Assembly: GCA_023515745.1 (NCBI GenBank)
Contig: JALECJ010000258.1
Span: 3,013,164-3,077,163 of the forward strand
From: Amoeboaphelidium protococcarum
Lineage: Eukaryota; Aphelidiomycota; Aphelidea
DNA length: 64,000 nt
Reading direction: 5' to 3'
The notes below the pieces were generated by a model that searched no databases, had not been told where the DNA came from, and was given only the letters and a program-made list of their open reading frames with translations. Made by a program: the position numbers and the translations under genes. This document shows, piece by piece, positions 1-10,972 of this stretch (positions are counted from its first letter, which is position 1; every line of letters begins with the position of its first letter).

Positions 1-1685
1 ATGAAGCCAGCTATGGCACTCGCAGTCACAACTGATGGACTAGCTAAATACGTCTAGGCATTTCTACTTCCCATCCGACCTTTAAAGTTCCGGTTAGTAG
101 AACTAATGCCAACTTCGCCATCTTTAAGTAGACCAGCACCCAATCCAATACAAGGACCACATCCACTAGGTAAAGGTCTAGCTCCAGCATCGAGCAACAC
201 CTGCCAATCACCGCTCTATTCAGCATCTCTCTGCACTTGACTAGATGCAGCAGAAACGTACAACTCCACATCAGGGTGTACTTGTCTCTTACCCGCAGGT
301 AACGCCTTTATAACTTGTGCAGCAGACTGCAAATCAGAGAGTCTGGAATTAGTGCATGACACCAGATAAGCTTTTTGTATCCTTATACTACCACTTGCCT
401 AGTTATTTGGTATTCCAGCGGAGGTGAGAGATGATATCTAAATACCAATCTTGACCGCGTCAGGTCCACTCACAAACTAATCTCTAATAGTACTGAGATC
501 CAAAGTAATCTCTTTACTATACACAGCATTAGAATCGGCAGTCATCTCACCGCTAGATAATTATTGTTTCAAGCTATCAAGCAATTAATTGTTAAGGCGT
601 GGATGACTAGACCCAGCAACTGATTAAGACTTGACCGATGGAACGTATTGATAATCTAGATCCATAATTTACCTCATGGCAGCATTGCCTAAGCGATACT
701 GACTAAACTCTTAATTGACGCGAGATACCCGGTCCGTATACCAGTCTATACATGTCTGATCTAGTGGGAATAAGCCAGCAAGAGCACCCCACTCAGTCGT
801 CATATTAGCTATGGTAAGACGGTCGTCGATGCTCAAAGACTTGACACCTTCACCGTGGAATTCCACAGCGCAATTCAAAACTTGATCTTTATTCAACAAT
901 CCACATAAAGCAATAATAACATCTTTACCAGACAATGAACCATTCTCGGACGACAGAGTTCCTGTCAAATTAACACGCACTACAGGCGGTACAATCCACC
1001 ACGTCTAGCCAGACACCCAGATACCCGCTGCATCGCTCCTCACTACAGGAGTACCGAGACAGCCAACACCACCGTACATATTAGAATGAGAATCAGAGGC
1101 AACGACAAGCTTATTCGGACTAGCGTACCCCTCTTCAATCATGATCTGATGCCCAATTCCACGCCCGGGCTTGTAACAGTCAATGCCGGACGACTAGGCA
1201 AACCGCATCATATCCTGATACTTGGCCAAGTTCTTCTCGGACGTATCTTGTATATTGTGATCAGCGGTGAACACAATCTAACGCGGATCTTTGATTTAAT
1301 AGCCAGCGAAAGACTTGCGGTACTTTTACAAGACTGCAGCAGTGTTGTCATGAGTCATACAATAAGACGGTCGAATGCTCACAAAGTCTCCCGAGTATAT
1401 TCTCTTCTGAACGTGAGAGCCCTCTAATCCAACAACAAATTTCTATACTATTTTCTCCACCACCGTCTATCCTCTCATATTCCTTAATAAATATGGTAGT
1501 TAACTGATGTTTCGTATCTTCAAAGAACGATAATTGTTGAGGTGCGGACTAAAAATGATCACGCAGCAAATCTTCGATCCGACCTGCCGTTGAACTTTCT
1601 CTAATGGGAACTGGCTGGAAGAACGGACGCGCGACTCTATCAGAATACAGTAGTTTCTCTTTATGATATTTCTCTCATCAATCAT
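1..1685 (-). CDS. LYS4: Homoaconitase, partial (C-terminus beyond left edge)
   Basis: Homoaconitase hydrates cis-homoaconitate to homoisocitrate in the alpha-aminoadipate route to lysine. Read on the minus strand with TAR=Gln, the frame runs without a TGA to base 1. Family-specific stretches are visible: [71 protein letters not shown], and the cluster-binding [20 protein letters not shown] near base 150. The aconitase-like swivel domain lies off the window. The start is uncertain: ATG 1685 adds about 70 residues before the conserved GQTVVEKIVQKF, while ATG 1478 starts almost at it; the longer form could carry a mitochondrial presequence. The order and wording fit fungal Lys4 better than isopropylmalate isomerase or aconitase. 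SAR1 is transcribed divergently about 190 bases away. Confidence 0.93.
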
Positions 1686-1873
1686 CGAATCAGCAGAGAG
1701 CAGGCACTTGACACGCGCGAGAAGGAGAGAGATCTCGAACTTGAACTTTTCCGTGGGACGAAGAAGTAACGCTTAATTTATTGGATCTCTGTGTTATTTT
1801 TGGATAACCTTTTAGTAATCTTTTGTCACATTGGGTATATATTCTATAAAGTATATAACAACTGCCAATCGAT

Positions 1874-2665
1874 ATGTTTATTTGGAACTGGTTTATGGAC
1901 GTGTTGGCCTCACTCGGTATGATTAATTTTACTTGATTTTATGGTGTACAATTGTCAACTTTGGTGATGTAGGCTTGGTGAATAAGAATGCAAAGATTCT
2001 GTTCCTCGGTCTGGATAATGCTGGTAAGACTACTTTATTGCACATGTTGAAGAATGACCGTCTTGCCACGCTGCAACCAACTTTACATCCAACTAGCGAG
2101 GAGCTTTCCATGGGCAATGTCAGATTTACCACTTATGATCTTGGTGGCCATCAGCAAGGTGAGTCTGTCTCAATCTGTTTTTGAATTTGATGATGCCGTT
2201 CATGAATTACTATCATCTATATATATGTAGCACGTCGCTTGTGGAAAGACTATTTTCCTGAGGTTTCTGCTATTGTGTACCTAGTTGACGCTTCTGATGT
2301 TGGTCGTCTGCCAGAATCAAAGGCTGAGTTGGATGCCCTGCTCAGTATTGAAGAGCTGTAACGCGTCCCATTCTTGGTGTTGGGTAATAAGATTGATGCT
2401 CCTGGTGCTGTCAGTGAAGATGATTTGAGAAATGCTCTGGGACTGTGGTAGACCACTGGTAAGGGCAAGGTGAACTTGAAGGGTGCCGACGGCCAACTGA
2501 ATGTGAGACCGACTGAAGTTTTCATGTGCAGTGTTGTCATGCGTCAAGGTTATGGTGAAGGTAAGTTGACTCGATATTCTAATGAGTAACCACTATTAAT
2601 ACTTCAAATGTTTATATGTTCCATCAGGTGTAGGATTCAGATGGATGAGCCAGTACATCAACTGA
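1874..2665 (+). CDS. SAR1: Sar1-type small GTPase, 4 exons
   Basis: Sar1 recruits the COPII coat at ER exit sites. The 196-residue product is assembled from four exons; the introns are 1917-1972, 2159-2230 and 2561-2633 (56, 72 and 73 nt), all GT...TAG. The N-terminal amphipathic helix [15 protein letters not shown] is coded by exon 1. The P-loop reads GLDNAGKTT, switch I has [10 protein letters not shown], switch II is DLGGHQQARR, and the guanine-specificity motif is NKID. The C-terminal part [20 protein letters not shown] is diagnostic of Sar1. Two in-frame stop-like codons fall at EEL-TAA-RVP and GLW-TAG-TTGK; the second is a Gln in Sar1 proteins. This is one of the clearest proofs of the code. 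Translation ends at TGA 2663. Confidence 0.97.
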
Positions 2666-3426
2666 GTACTTTATTTTGCGTTCACATCAAGTATGAATAA
2701 TAAATATCATCAGAGATTCTTGATCTTACACATACTTTTTTGGGTAGTAAAAAGCGCAATTGCTAGCAGCTTTCGTGTACTTTTGCTAAAAAGAACGATA
2801 CAACTCTATAGTGGTGCGTTCTGAATAAAAATGTTAAATAGCGGTCCACCTACTGTAGGTGTCACGATGATAGGCCAACACAAGAACATAATAGCCTGAT
2901 TTTTCTACAGCATATAATGCGCGAACAGCAGTTTACGAACAGTCATAAACTCAAGACTTGGGACTTGATTTTTAATTACAACATTTATACTGTACCAATA
3001 CTTAAACAGCTTTTTTTACTCCCTGTCGCGTAATAAGGATCGCTTTGGAATACCATTTCATCGCAGCTCTGTCTCATAAACACACATGCTGGTTAACATA
3101 GTCTTGAGAAGGTTTCTCTGTCGAATAGGGTAGATCTTTATTGTTTCACAGCAGTTTCTAAAATATCTGATCCCAGAGATGATTAAAAAGTTCTCAAGGC
3201 ACAGCACTGCTACGTACGCATACCTGACGGGGAGAGTGTTGTTAGGCAAAGATTGATGCGGCTCCTTAATTACAGTCTTCTGGTTAAGCCCGTTGTTATG
3301 GAAATGTATCAACTGGTCTGAAAGATACCAGTTGTCACGTATGTATATGAACTTTGAATTTTAATCATAGATAAGCTGTTTACTGATATAGCCAGTCTTA
3401 AGAGTGGATTTAAGAGGAGAATTTAG
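2666..3426. other. Intergenic, no confident gene
   Basis: This 760-base gap separates SAR1 from the first GT15 gene. Open frames without TGA exist on both strands around 3050-3310, but with a single stop codon such frames arise easily by chance, and none has a recognisable family motif. The stretch just before 3427 is probably the promoter of the GT15 gene. Confidence 0.5.
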
Positions 3427-4575
3427 ATGGTCACCTTGCGAAAGAGATTGGTATTTGTGATCTCCGCTCTGCTAATCCTAATTGTTGTCTATTCAATTTA
3501 GCTTCTGCCAGATGTTGGGCCTAATTTCAAATCATTCCATCGACCAGGATCTAATTAAAATATAGCTGTCAACAGGAGGAATGATACTGCTGCCTCTGGT
3601 CCTTTACATTACTCCAAGCTTCCTGAGGTGACTGCAGCTGTCGTGTATTTGATTGCTCATCATGAAGAGAAAAACTTTCGTAAAAGTGTCAAGATGACTC
3701 TGGACAATTTCATATCTCTCAGTGATCACAAAAAGTATCCCGTAATTGCTCTATACGAAGATAATTACCCGAAGAGCGACTTAGACGCGCTCATCAAGGA
3801 CACCACGTCTATGTATAATGCCAAAGGATGTACGCTCGTGTATCAGAAGATCAAGTTCACTTTCCCTCAGCATTACGATTAAAAAACTCAGATTGCGATC
3901 AACTTTGCATATCCCAACTACAATTTCATGATACATCTGTGGTTTATGGACATATTTTAGGTGGAGCGTATCAAAGATCTAGAGTACTATTGGCGGTTGG
4001 ATACTGACTCGTTTATACACAACAAGGTTTATGTTGATCCATTTCGATTTATGAAGCACCAGGGCATTAAATACGGATATAGAGATGATACTGTGCGTGA
4101 TGTTGATCGGGTCACTGTCGGAATGCTGGAAGCCGTTGATAGGTGGTTAGAAGGACACGTTCTTGCCCGTAGTTTATCCCGTCAGAATGATATGGAATTA
4201 CCAGCTGTGGACGAGAGGGAAGGCTATGGGCCTCTGATGATGTACACTAACTTTGAGATTGCTCATGTACCAACCTTTTAGAACCGAGCCAAGAACGAAA
4301 AGGTGTAGTTACAGGATGGGAGTATCATGCAGACTGCGGATCGAAATAAATAACTTGTGGAATTTGCTGATTACATTGATCGTACGAACAGAATATTCAC
4401 TCATAGATGGGGTGACGCGCCTCTGCGGTACTACCAGCTCAAGATGCTATTCTCTTGGGAGAAGGAGGTGTGGAAGTTTTGCGCTGTGGATTATGAGCAT
4501 GCGCATCATAATAAACGCTTCGAGCCTTGTGTAGACGACATTGCCTTAAAATCAATTGTATGGAGAGATGACTGA
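3427..4575 (+). CDS. GT15 alpha-1,2-mannosyltransferase-like protein, copy A
   Basis: This is a 382-residue type II membrane protein of the KRE2/MNT1/KTR family, Golgi enzymes that add alpha-1,2-mannose to glycoproteins or glycolipids. A short basic N-terminus (MVTLRKRL) is followed by one signal-anchor segment (about residues 8-22). The lumenal domain carries AAVVYLIAHHEE, the region YYWRLDTDSFIHNKVYVDPF, MMYTNFEIAHVPTF (family nucleophile region NFE) and HRWGDAPLRYYQL, matching the family's RWGDAP signature. Where yeast Kre2-type enzymes usually have a Glu-Pro metal-site motif after YWR, this copy has LDTD. It is shorter than typical fungal members. The single exon ends at TGA 4573. A tandem paralogue follows at 5383. 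Substrate is not inferable from sequence. Confidence 0.85.
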
Positions 4576-5382
4576 GTTCACTCGCAATTCAATGTAGATT
4601 CTATGAATCTTTGAAACGTGCATTATAAACTTGTCTCACCTTCCATTATCTAGTTTCACGTTTGAATTGTTGTTTATTACACTATCTACCATTCACCATT
4701 ACCTGAATTTTAATGGAACAAATTGAATTTGAAATTTGCTGTCTTTACCTGTTTAAGCCCAAATATATAAATGAATGGGCAATTATTAATTTTCGATGAT
4801 ATTCCCCGTTTACTTTTGTGAAAATTCCATGTAAATGATGAAACTGCCTCACAAGGCGCGTCTCTGTTTGTCTATTATCGACTGCACAATGCTGGTGTAA
4901 AGTTCAATAATACAGACTTGATTTAATAAAGTGCCACTGATTTTGATGTTTAGAATTATTGTCTGCAGTTATATAATTCTACGCTGCTATCAGGTATGCA
5001 AGATATGGTGTTTTAAAAGATCCATTGTCGACGCTTTATCTCTTGGATCTCATGAAATTCGACAGTGATCCAGAACGACTCTTCGTTTCAAGCACATTAT
5101 TACGCGTCCTGATTAATCATTTATAAGGAATATATAGACATTCTAATCGGAGGTCCGAAAATCAGTAGATACTCCAGTAATCTCGTTAAACGACAGAAAT
5201 TTGTTGATCGTGAACAGCTTAGCTGACATATTATTGACTGTTGTCGCCCAGAGTTAACTTTAGTGCACGGTGCGTTTTACTTTAGGGATTTTTCAGGGCC
5301 GCGCTCTACATTGTATCTTTCGATAAGACACTTTCAAGTTCCACTTTTTTAGGATCATTCGCGCATAGGAAGGGAAGTTATT
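4576..5382. other. Spacer between the tandem GT15 genes
   Basis: About 800 AT-rich bases lie between the two GT15 copies. No frame with conserved motifs was seen, and no remnant of a third copy was recognised by eye. Confidence 0.5.
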
Positions 5383-6519
5383 ATGGTTACTTAGAGGAAA
5401 AGTCTGATAGCTTTATTCTCTGTGGTATTGGTCATTATAGTTGTCTACTCACTTAAGCTTTTGCCAGATGTTGGTCGAAGTTTCAAATACTTACGCCGAT
5501 TCGGATATTACAATCTATACAAGAAGAATGGTAGTATACCAGGAGCCTTACATTATTCGAAGCTTCCTCAAGCGACGGCAGCAGTGGTGTACCTGATTGC
5601 TCATCATGAAGAAGACAACTTTAGGAAAAGTGTTTTGATGACTCTGGATAATTTCATAAATCTAAATGACCACAAAAAGTACGCGGTAATAGCTCTCTAT
5701 GAAGATAACTATCCGAAAAGCGATTTGGATGCGCTAATCAAGGACACAGTCTATGAGTATGAGGCTAAAGGATGTACACTTATCTATTAAAAGGTCAATT
5801 TTACCTTCCCATCGCATTATGATTAAAAGTCCGAGATTGCGGTAAACTTTGCATACCCGGGCTACAATTTTATGATACATCTGTGGTTCATGGACATATT
5901 TTAGACGGACCGTATTAAGGATCTGGAGTATTACTGGCGTCTAGACACTGACTCTTTCATACACAACAAGGTATATGCTGATCCGTTCCGCTTTATGAAG
6001 TACAAGGGCATCAAGTATGGATACAGAGATGACAATAGACGCGACAATGATTTTGTAACGGTCGGAATACCGGATGCTGTTGATAACTGGTTAGAGGGAC
6101 ATGTACTTGCGCGTAATTTATCCCGTCAGAATTATATGGAACTACCAGCAGTTGACGAGCGGGAAGGCTATTGGCCTCTGATGATGTACACCAACTTTGA
6201 GATTGCGCATATACCAACCTTTTAGAACCGAGCCAAGAATGAGAAGGTGTAGTTAAAGGATGGAAGTATTATTCAGACGGCGGATCGTAATAAATAACTT
6301 GTGGAATTTGCAGATTACATTGATCGTACGAACAGAATATTCACTCACCGATGGGGTGACGCTCCTTTAAGGTATTATTAGCTCAAGATGCTATTCTCCT
6401 GGGAGAAGGAGGTGTGGAAGTTTTGCGCTGTCGATTATGAACACAGGCATCACAACAAGCGCTTTGAGCCATGTGAAGACGACATTGCGCTGTAGTCAAT
6501 CATATGGATTGATGATTGA
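5383..6519 (+). CDS. GT15 alpha-1,2-mannosyltransferase-like protein, copy B
   Basis: This is a 378-residue tandem duplicate of the gene at 3427, colinear over its length after the signal anchor and very similar, differing mostly at the N-terminal stem (residues 40-60). The motifs YYWRLDTDSFIHNKVYADPF, MMYTNFEIAHIPTF and HRWGDAPLRYYQL are kept, so both copies look functional. Several glutamines coded CAG in copy A are TAG or TAA here, for example CAG 4435 versus TAG 6379, and CAG 3844 versus TAA 5788; this is within-window evidence for the reassignment. The pair may have split expression or acceptor specificity, which the sequence does not show. It ends at TGA 6517. Confidence 0.85.
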
Positions 6520-6928
6520 CTTCACTGAATGCTCTCTCTCTCTTAACATAAACGAAATATAGTTCTAAAATATTATGCTTCATTCTCGATTAAAGCGCTT
6601 TGTTTTTTCCAGTTTCATACTGTTTCTGTTGCTTCAACTACCATGATTCATCGATCATGTTACTTGACATTGACGTGTCAGTGTTAAAGTATGAGTCAAT
6701 GATGTAACAATTAAACGCAAACTGGCTGTTCATTTCTCTTTTCAAAAGCAGAACAAACTCTACTTTATATAGTTTGGGCTATAAGGGAATACAATAATAT
6801 TGCTTCTACATTTGTGGCACTCATAAAGAATTATAAGTGGACCAATCACGTCTAAAACCTTAGTAAAACCTTAGTTGGATTAAGGCATTGGCTTGCATCC
6901 ACAACCAGGTCTAATCCCAAATACAAAA
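6520..6928. other. Intergenic region
   Basis: About 410 bases without a convincing reading frame. The last part, ending in CAAATACAAAA before ATG 6929, is the likely upstream region of the interrupted frame that follows. Confidence 0.5.
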
Positions 6929-7759
6929 ATGGATAGGTAGATATTAAAGCCTGACGATATACGCGATTTGCTCGTTGAAAAGTTTCGTGTGACAATTGAA
7001 ACTGCCGCGAAGTACGCGCCTTTTTTAGTCAATTACCATCAGTATAATGATAATATAAGATATACTGATGTAGTGTCACTTTCTGAATGGAAATGAGTGG
7101 TCACTGGAGGTGAAAAGAAACGTGTGTACTTTGATGAAGATAAGATCAAAGAGATCGGCTAACTTACCCAGTTGAGTCGATAGTATGATGTACTGGAGGC
7201 ACCTGTCGCTGATAATTACTCTTCAATTATTCGCAGCTTCCCTCCTCAGTAGTCAAGTTATCATTAGACTGTAGTAACGTAGATGATATTCTACGAAAAA
7301 GATTAGTTGGGCTTATCTACCTGTATTGAATGAAACTCACTAATTTAAAAATAAACTACTAAGTTCATGTTAAATTTTCTCTTCTTCCCTTTACAGTATA
7401 TGGTTTGACTCGCGTGGCGGTGTTCTCACAATGATCCCAAAACGGAAATCCGATTGCGTTTGATCCCTTAGCGACGGAACTCGTGAAAATTGGTGGCCCC
7501 TGCTTCTGTTTAATTGGGCGCCATTGAACAGTCATTTACTCCTGATCAGGCGGATTTATCAGAGTATATTAACAGCTAAGTGGTCATTCATCATAGTCCG
7601 ACACTTTTTATTTTCAAAAGAATTAATTTGGACCCTGCACTGAGTGTGAATAAGTTTGATCATGAATTCGCTGCTTCATCTAGTGTTTTATTTCAAAGTC
7701 TTGTTTTGGTCCATGGTACCGGTGCTTAGTGGATTATACCTAGCCTGGAGATTCGCTGA
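6929..7759 (+). pseudogene. Interrupted reading frame of unknown family
   Basis: A protein-like frame starts at ATG 6929 (MDRQILKPDDIRDLLVEKF) and continues through an in-frame TGA at 7094 into clearly protein-like sequence (KKRVYFDEDKIKEIG, YSSIIRSFPPQQSSYHQ). A good intron (7323-7396, GTATTG...TTTACAG with a T-rich tract) links to a second exon. That exon has a further TGA after VAVFSQ near 7432 and then a +1 shift around 7496-7501, where the frame moves from LATELVKIGG to ASVQLGAIEQSFTPDQ. The last frame ends at TGA 7757 and overlaps the start of the hydrolase gene. Two stops plus a frameshift suggest a decayed gene; readthrough, unseen introns or sequence error are alternatives. The family is not recognised. 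Confidence 0.45.
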
Positions 7760-10240
7760 TGCTGTTATTCATAATAGATAGATGCAAGTAGGCTTGTTTA
7801 TACTCTTGGATTTGTATGTCCTGTGCGAATTACTGTTTTACATCTATTTTGTAAAGACCAAGAAGCGATTGTAAAATTACGTGCCTCCATCTCTACTTGG
7901 TCACAGAGCAACTGATTACGATGGCCATCATCGCGGCTAGGGAAGGATGAAGGGAATTGCCACCAAAGAGGAGAGATGGAACCTATTTGTGAAGTGCATG
8001 AACACCGTCCACCTGGAAAAGTATCGCCACCCTGCTGCTGATCTGTAAAGCGGTGATGACGTTAATTTCAACGCTGTGTATTAATATCTTGCTGGATGGT
8101 TTTATTATGTCGACCCGTCGCTGAATAAAAATGCAGATTACAGTCGAAGAGTTGTAGATCCATCCGAAATATATATGGCTAACGTTTTGGAGTTTATTGG
8201 ATGGGCATTTTTCATGGAAGATTACCATCTGCTAAAGAAGTTGGCCAGCGGAGATTTGAATTTTGATGCTGAAGGAGAGCAGTAATCCATGTCAAATTTG
8301 GGATAGACGTTGAAACATCTAGACTCTGGCGATACTTAGCGCAAGGCTTAGGACCTTCTAGATGAGATGAAAGAAATGCTCAACTACGCCTCCATCAATT
8401 ACTCGTCAGAGCCCCTGTATTGGAAGCCTGGTTTCAATCCGAATATCAAATCCATCAGACTCACCCTGGATGAAGTTTAGGCTATTCATAAGCCTTTGCT
8501 GTATTATTCGATTATCGCAGTATGTCATGGTCTATTCGCGTTTGTTGTCACTCGATTCTGGGGCTTTACAGTTGGTGATGCTACTGGTGTTAAAACTCCA
8601 TACTATTACAGGAGACCCCAGAGGGAGATCGCTGGTGGAGATAAAGCTAACACAGTAAGTCCTCTTTTTATCCAACATGGTATAGGTGCTGGCGTGTTTG
8701 GGTATGCCCCGATGCTGTGGAATCTTTTAAAGTACTGTCGTGACTCTGTGCGAGATCCTAACAATGCTCAGTATCGTCATCTTGAAAATACTCCAATATT
8801 TCTGCTGGAAATTAACAGCGTATCATCTCTTTTTTATCCTCTATATCATGATAAGATTGAAGATTTTGTTGGAGTTCATGAGATGGCTGACGATGTAGAA
8901 AAGATTTTATATCACCATGGTTATTTCACTGAGGTGACTCTGCGGGATCCTTCAGATAAAGATCAAGACCTTTTGAGTGCTCCTATCGGTGAAAATGGTG
9001 TTCGTAAGCGATCCTCCTTTATAGCCAAATCTAAACAGCTGATAACTAGAAAGTTTTTGGGAAAGTCGGATATTAAAGCGTCAGCCATTGATCAAAGTCA
9101 AATTGCCATCTAGTAATAGCCACTTACTGTTAAGCTGCCTATGAGCATAACATATGTTGGCCATTCCCTAGGTACCACCTATCTCTCTGCTCTTATGCAG
9201 AAGACTTATCAGTATAAAGCGGATGGTGTGAATTATCACAATTTGGTAAAGCATGGTATCCTAGTAGATCCAGTCTGCTTCCTCCTTCACCATTCAGATG
9301 TTGCATACAACTTTATACATAGACTTCCTATGTCGTTCTCTTAGATTGTACGTCAATTGCTGTCTTTCAAAGGTTTCCAAAGTGGTGGCGCCATAATACG
9401 TCAAAGTAGCAGAGATCTCGTGCCAATTGGAAGTGGGTTGAACTGTTACTATATAATTTTGCATCAAAGGAACTCTATATCAGTTGGACACTGGGAAGAT
9501 GCTTCTATTGGCATTAGAAAGTTATATTTAAGGAAGATGTTCCACGTAATGTCAAAGTAAGTGTGGTCCTTGGCGAAGACGATGCTATAGTCAATGCTGA
9601 GTTGATTCGCGCATATCTCCACTCTGATGGCGACGATGACTTTGACTGTAATTACAATCTGGTGCCGTCGGATGCTTTGAATCAATTTAAAGTATTGCGA
9701 AATGGTGCTGATGGATACGCTGGCTCCAACTTGTCCTTGTATTATTATGAGGGGAAGAATCATGCTCATTTTCTATTTTCACCTCCCATGGAAAGATAAG
9801 TTCTCCGGGTGATGCTTTAAGGTTATGAACATCTGGATGATAATTTTGAGTTGACTTCTTCTAGTGTGGTGCGTTCAAGTGCAGATATTATCAACTAAGC
9901 TCACGTAAATTCTACTGATTGCAATGTGGGTGTATAGCAAAAGCATTTGAACGCGTAGTAGATGTAATAGACTGACTACTAACAGCCGCCGCTTTCAACA
10001 AAGTTTAACTCATACATGGTGGATATCATACCGCAGTTTATCTGGAATCCTATGCTGTCCGTGTTTAATACTGCACCTCCTCACCCGACTCTTAACTTCA
10101 AATCATCATAATACCCTGTAAGTGGTGGTGATACCGGACCTCCAAGTGTGTCTGTAAGATCAGCGTCAAGTGCAAGCTTTCTAGTAGATAGTAGTCTTCC
10201 ATCGCTAATGTCTGAAGATAATCAATACCAAGATATATGA
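7662..10240 (+). CDS. Membrane-anchored alpha/beta hydrolase
   Basis: The predicted product of about 837 residues starts at ATG 7662, with a TGA five codons upstream in frame. Two N-terminal hydrophobic segments (HLVFYFKVLFWSMVPVLSGL and GLFILLDLYVLCELLFYIYF) suggest membrane anchoring. The hydrolase core begins near SPLFIQHGIGAGVFGY (oxyanion loop region); it has the nucleophile elbow GHSLGTTYL, the acid region VVLGEDDAIV and the histidine in GKNHAHFLF. One intron is needed at about 9348-9412 (GTACGT...CAG) to join DVAYNFIHRLPM to NWKWVELLLYNFASKE; an acceptor 6 nt earlier is equally in frame. The roughly 150-residue tail is Ser/Gln-rich. The fold resembles uncharacterised fungal membrane lipase-like hydrolases; substrate is unknown. 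It ends at TGA 10238. Confidence 0.75.
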
Positions 10241-10432
10241 GAGTATCGCTACCTTTTCATAGAGAATGAGACAGTATAGCTGTAGCAGTGTTTAGTTTAA
10301 TGTTCAATGTACGTTTATTCATCATCATCATTACATCTTTAGTTCTAATCTACTTTACCTACGCTATTTATTTATTAAATCGCTCCATCCCACTCTCATA
10401 CTTATAACATAAATCAGTGAACTGAAAGTTGA

Positions 10433-10793
10433 TCATAACTCTTGATTAGGATCTTCTAGAGGAGAAGTGTCAGATTCTGGTCCAGCGAATTGTTTCAGTA
10501 TCTCTGGCAGATCAGTGTCATTTGCAACATTCAACTTTGGCTATGGACTGCCAAATCCATACAGAGAAAATAGAATAAAGGCAAACAATGCAGCGATTAC
10601 AATCAGTCCAGGAATTACATATTTTCTAGCCACCTACATTCGCCATCTATAAACATTATGCCGTCTATAACAAGGGTGAAAATGGATTATATCAAACCTC
10701 GTGTGCTCTTTTGTTCGCCTCGATCCTGACCAACTTTTACTGCCTATTCTCTCTGGGCTCCTTCTAACTCGAAATCTATTTAGTTTTTGGCAT
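10433..10793 (-). CDS. Small single-pass membrane protein, 98 aa
   Basis: Two exons (10634-10793 region split by an intron at 10634-10697, GTTTGA...GTAG, 64 nt) give MPKTKQISSQKEPRENRQ, a basic helix, then one membrane segment (YVIPGLIVIAALFAFILFSL) and an acidic, Pro-containing tail ending at TGA 10435-10433. A basic coiled N-terminal segment before one membrane helix resembles the layout of small proteins such as SMCO4, but the match is by shape only. An unspliced reading from the internal region gives a shorter open frame. No function is assigned. Confidence 0.5.
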
Positions 10794-10972
10794 CTTTAAT
10801 TGTTTATATAATGGCTATTACTTTGCTGAATGTTTTTAAACGTTTATCAAATATCTTGGGCGAGTAAAGAGTTAAGGTTGAAAGATGCTGCGTTTGTTTG
10901 ATCTAAAGACTATCAGGATAATCCAAATAAAAACACTGTCAAGTAATTTCAATACATTTTATATCTTTGATT

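Noticed and set aside
1086-1427. Long plus-strand open frame inside the homoaconitase region
   Set aside because: It is the antisense shadow of the homoaconitase frame, which carries the family motifs on the minus strand.
3058-3312. Minus-strand open frame in the SAR1-GT15 gap
   Set aside because: No motifs, no plausible start context, and a comparable open frame exists on the plus strand.
7094-7096. TGA read as tryptophan or selenocysteine
   Set aside because: All well-identified genes use TGG for conserved Trp and stop at TGA; only this one unidentified frame would need TGA as sense, so pseudogene decay is more likely.
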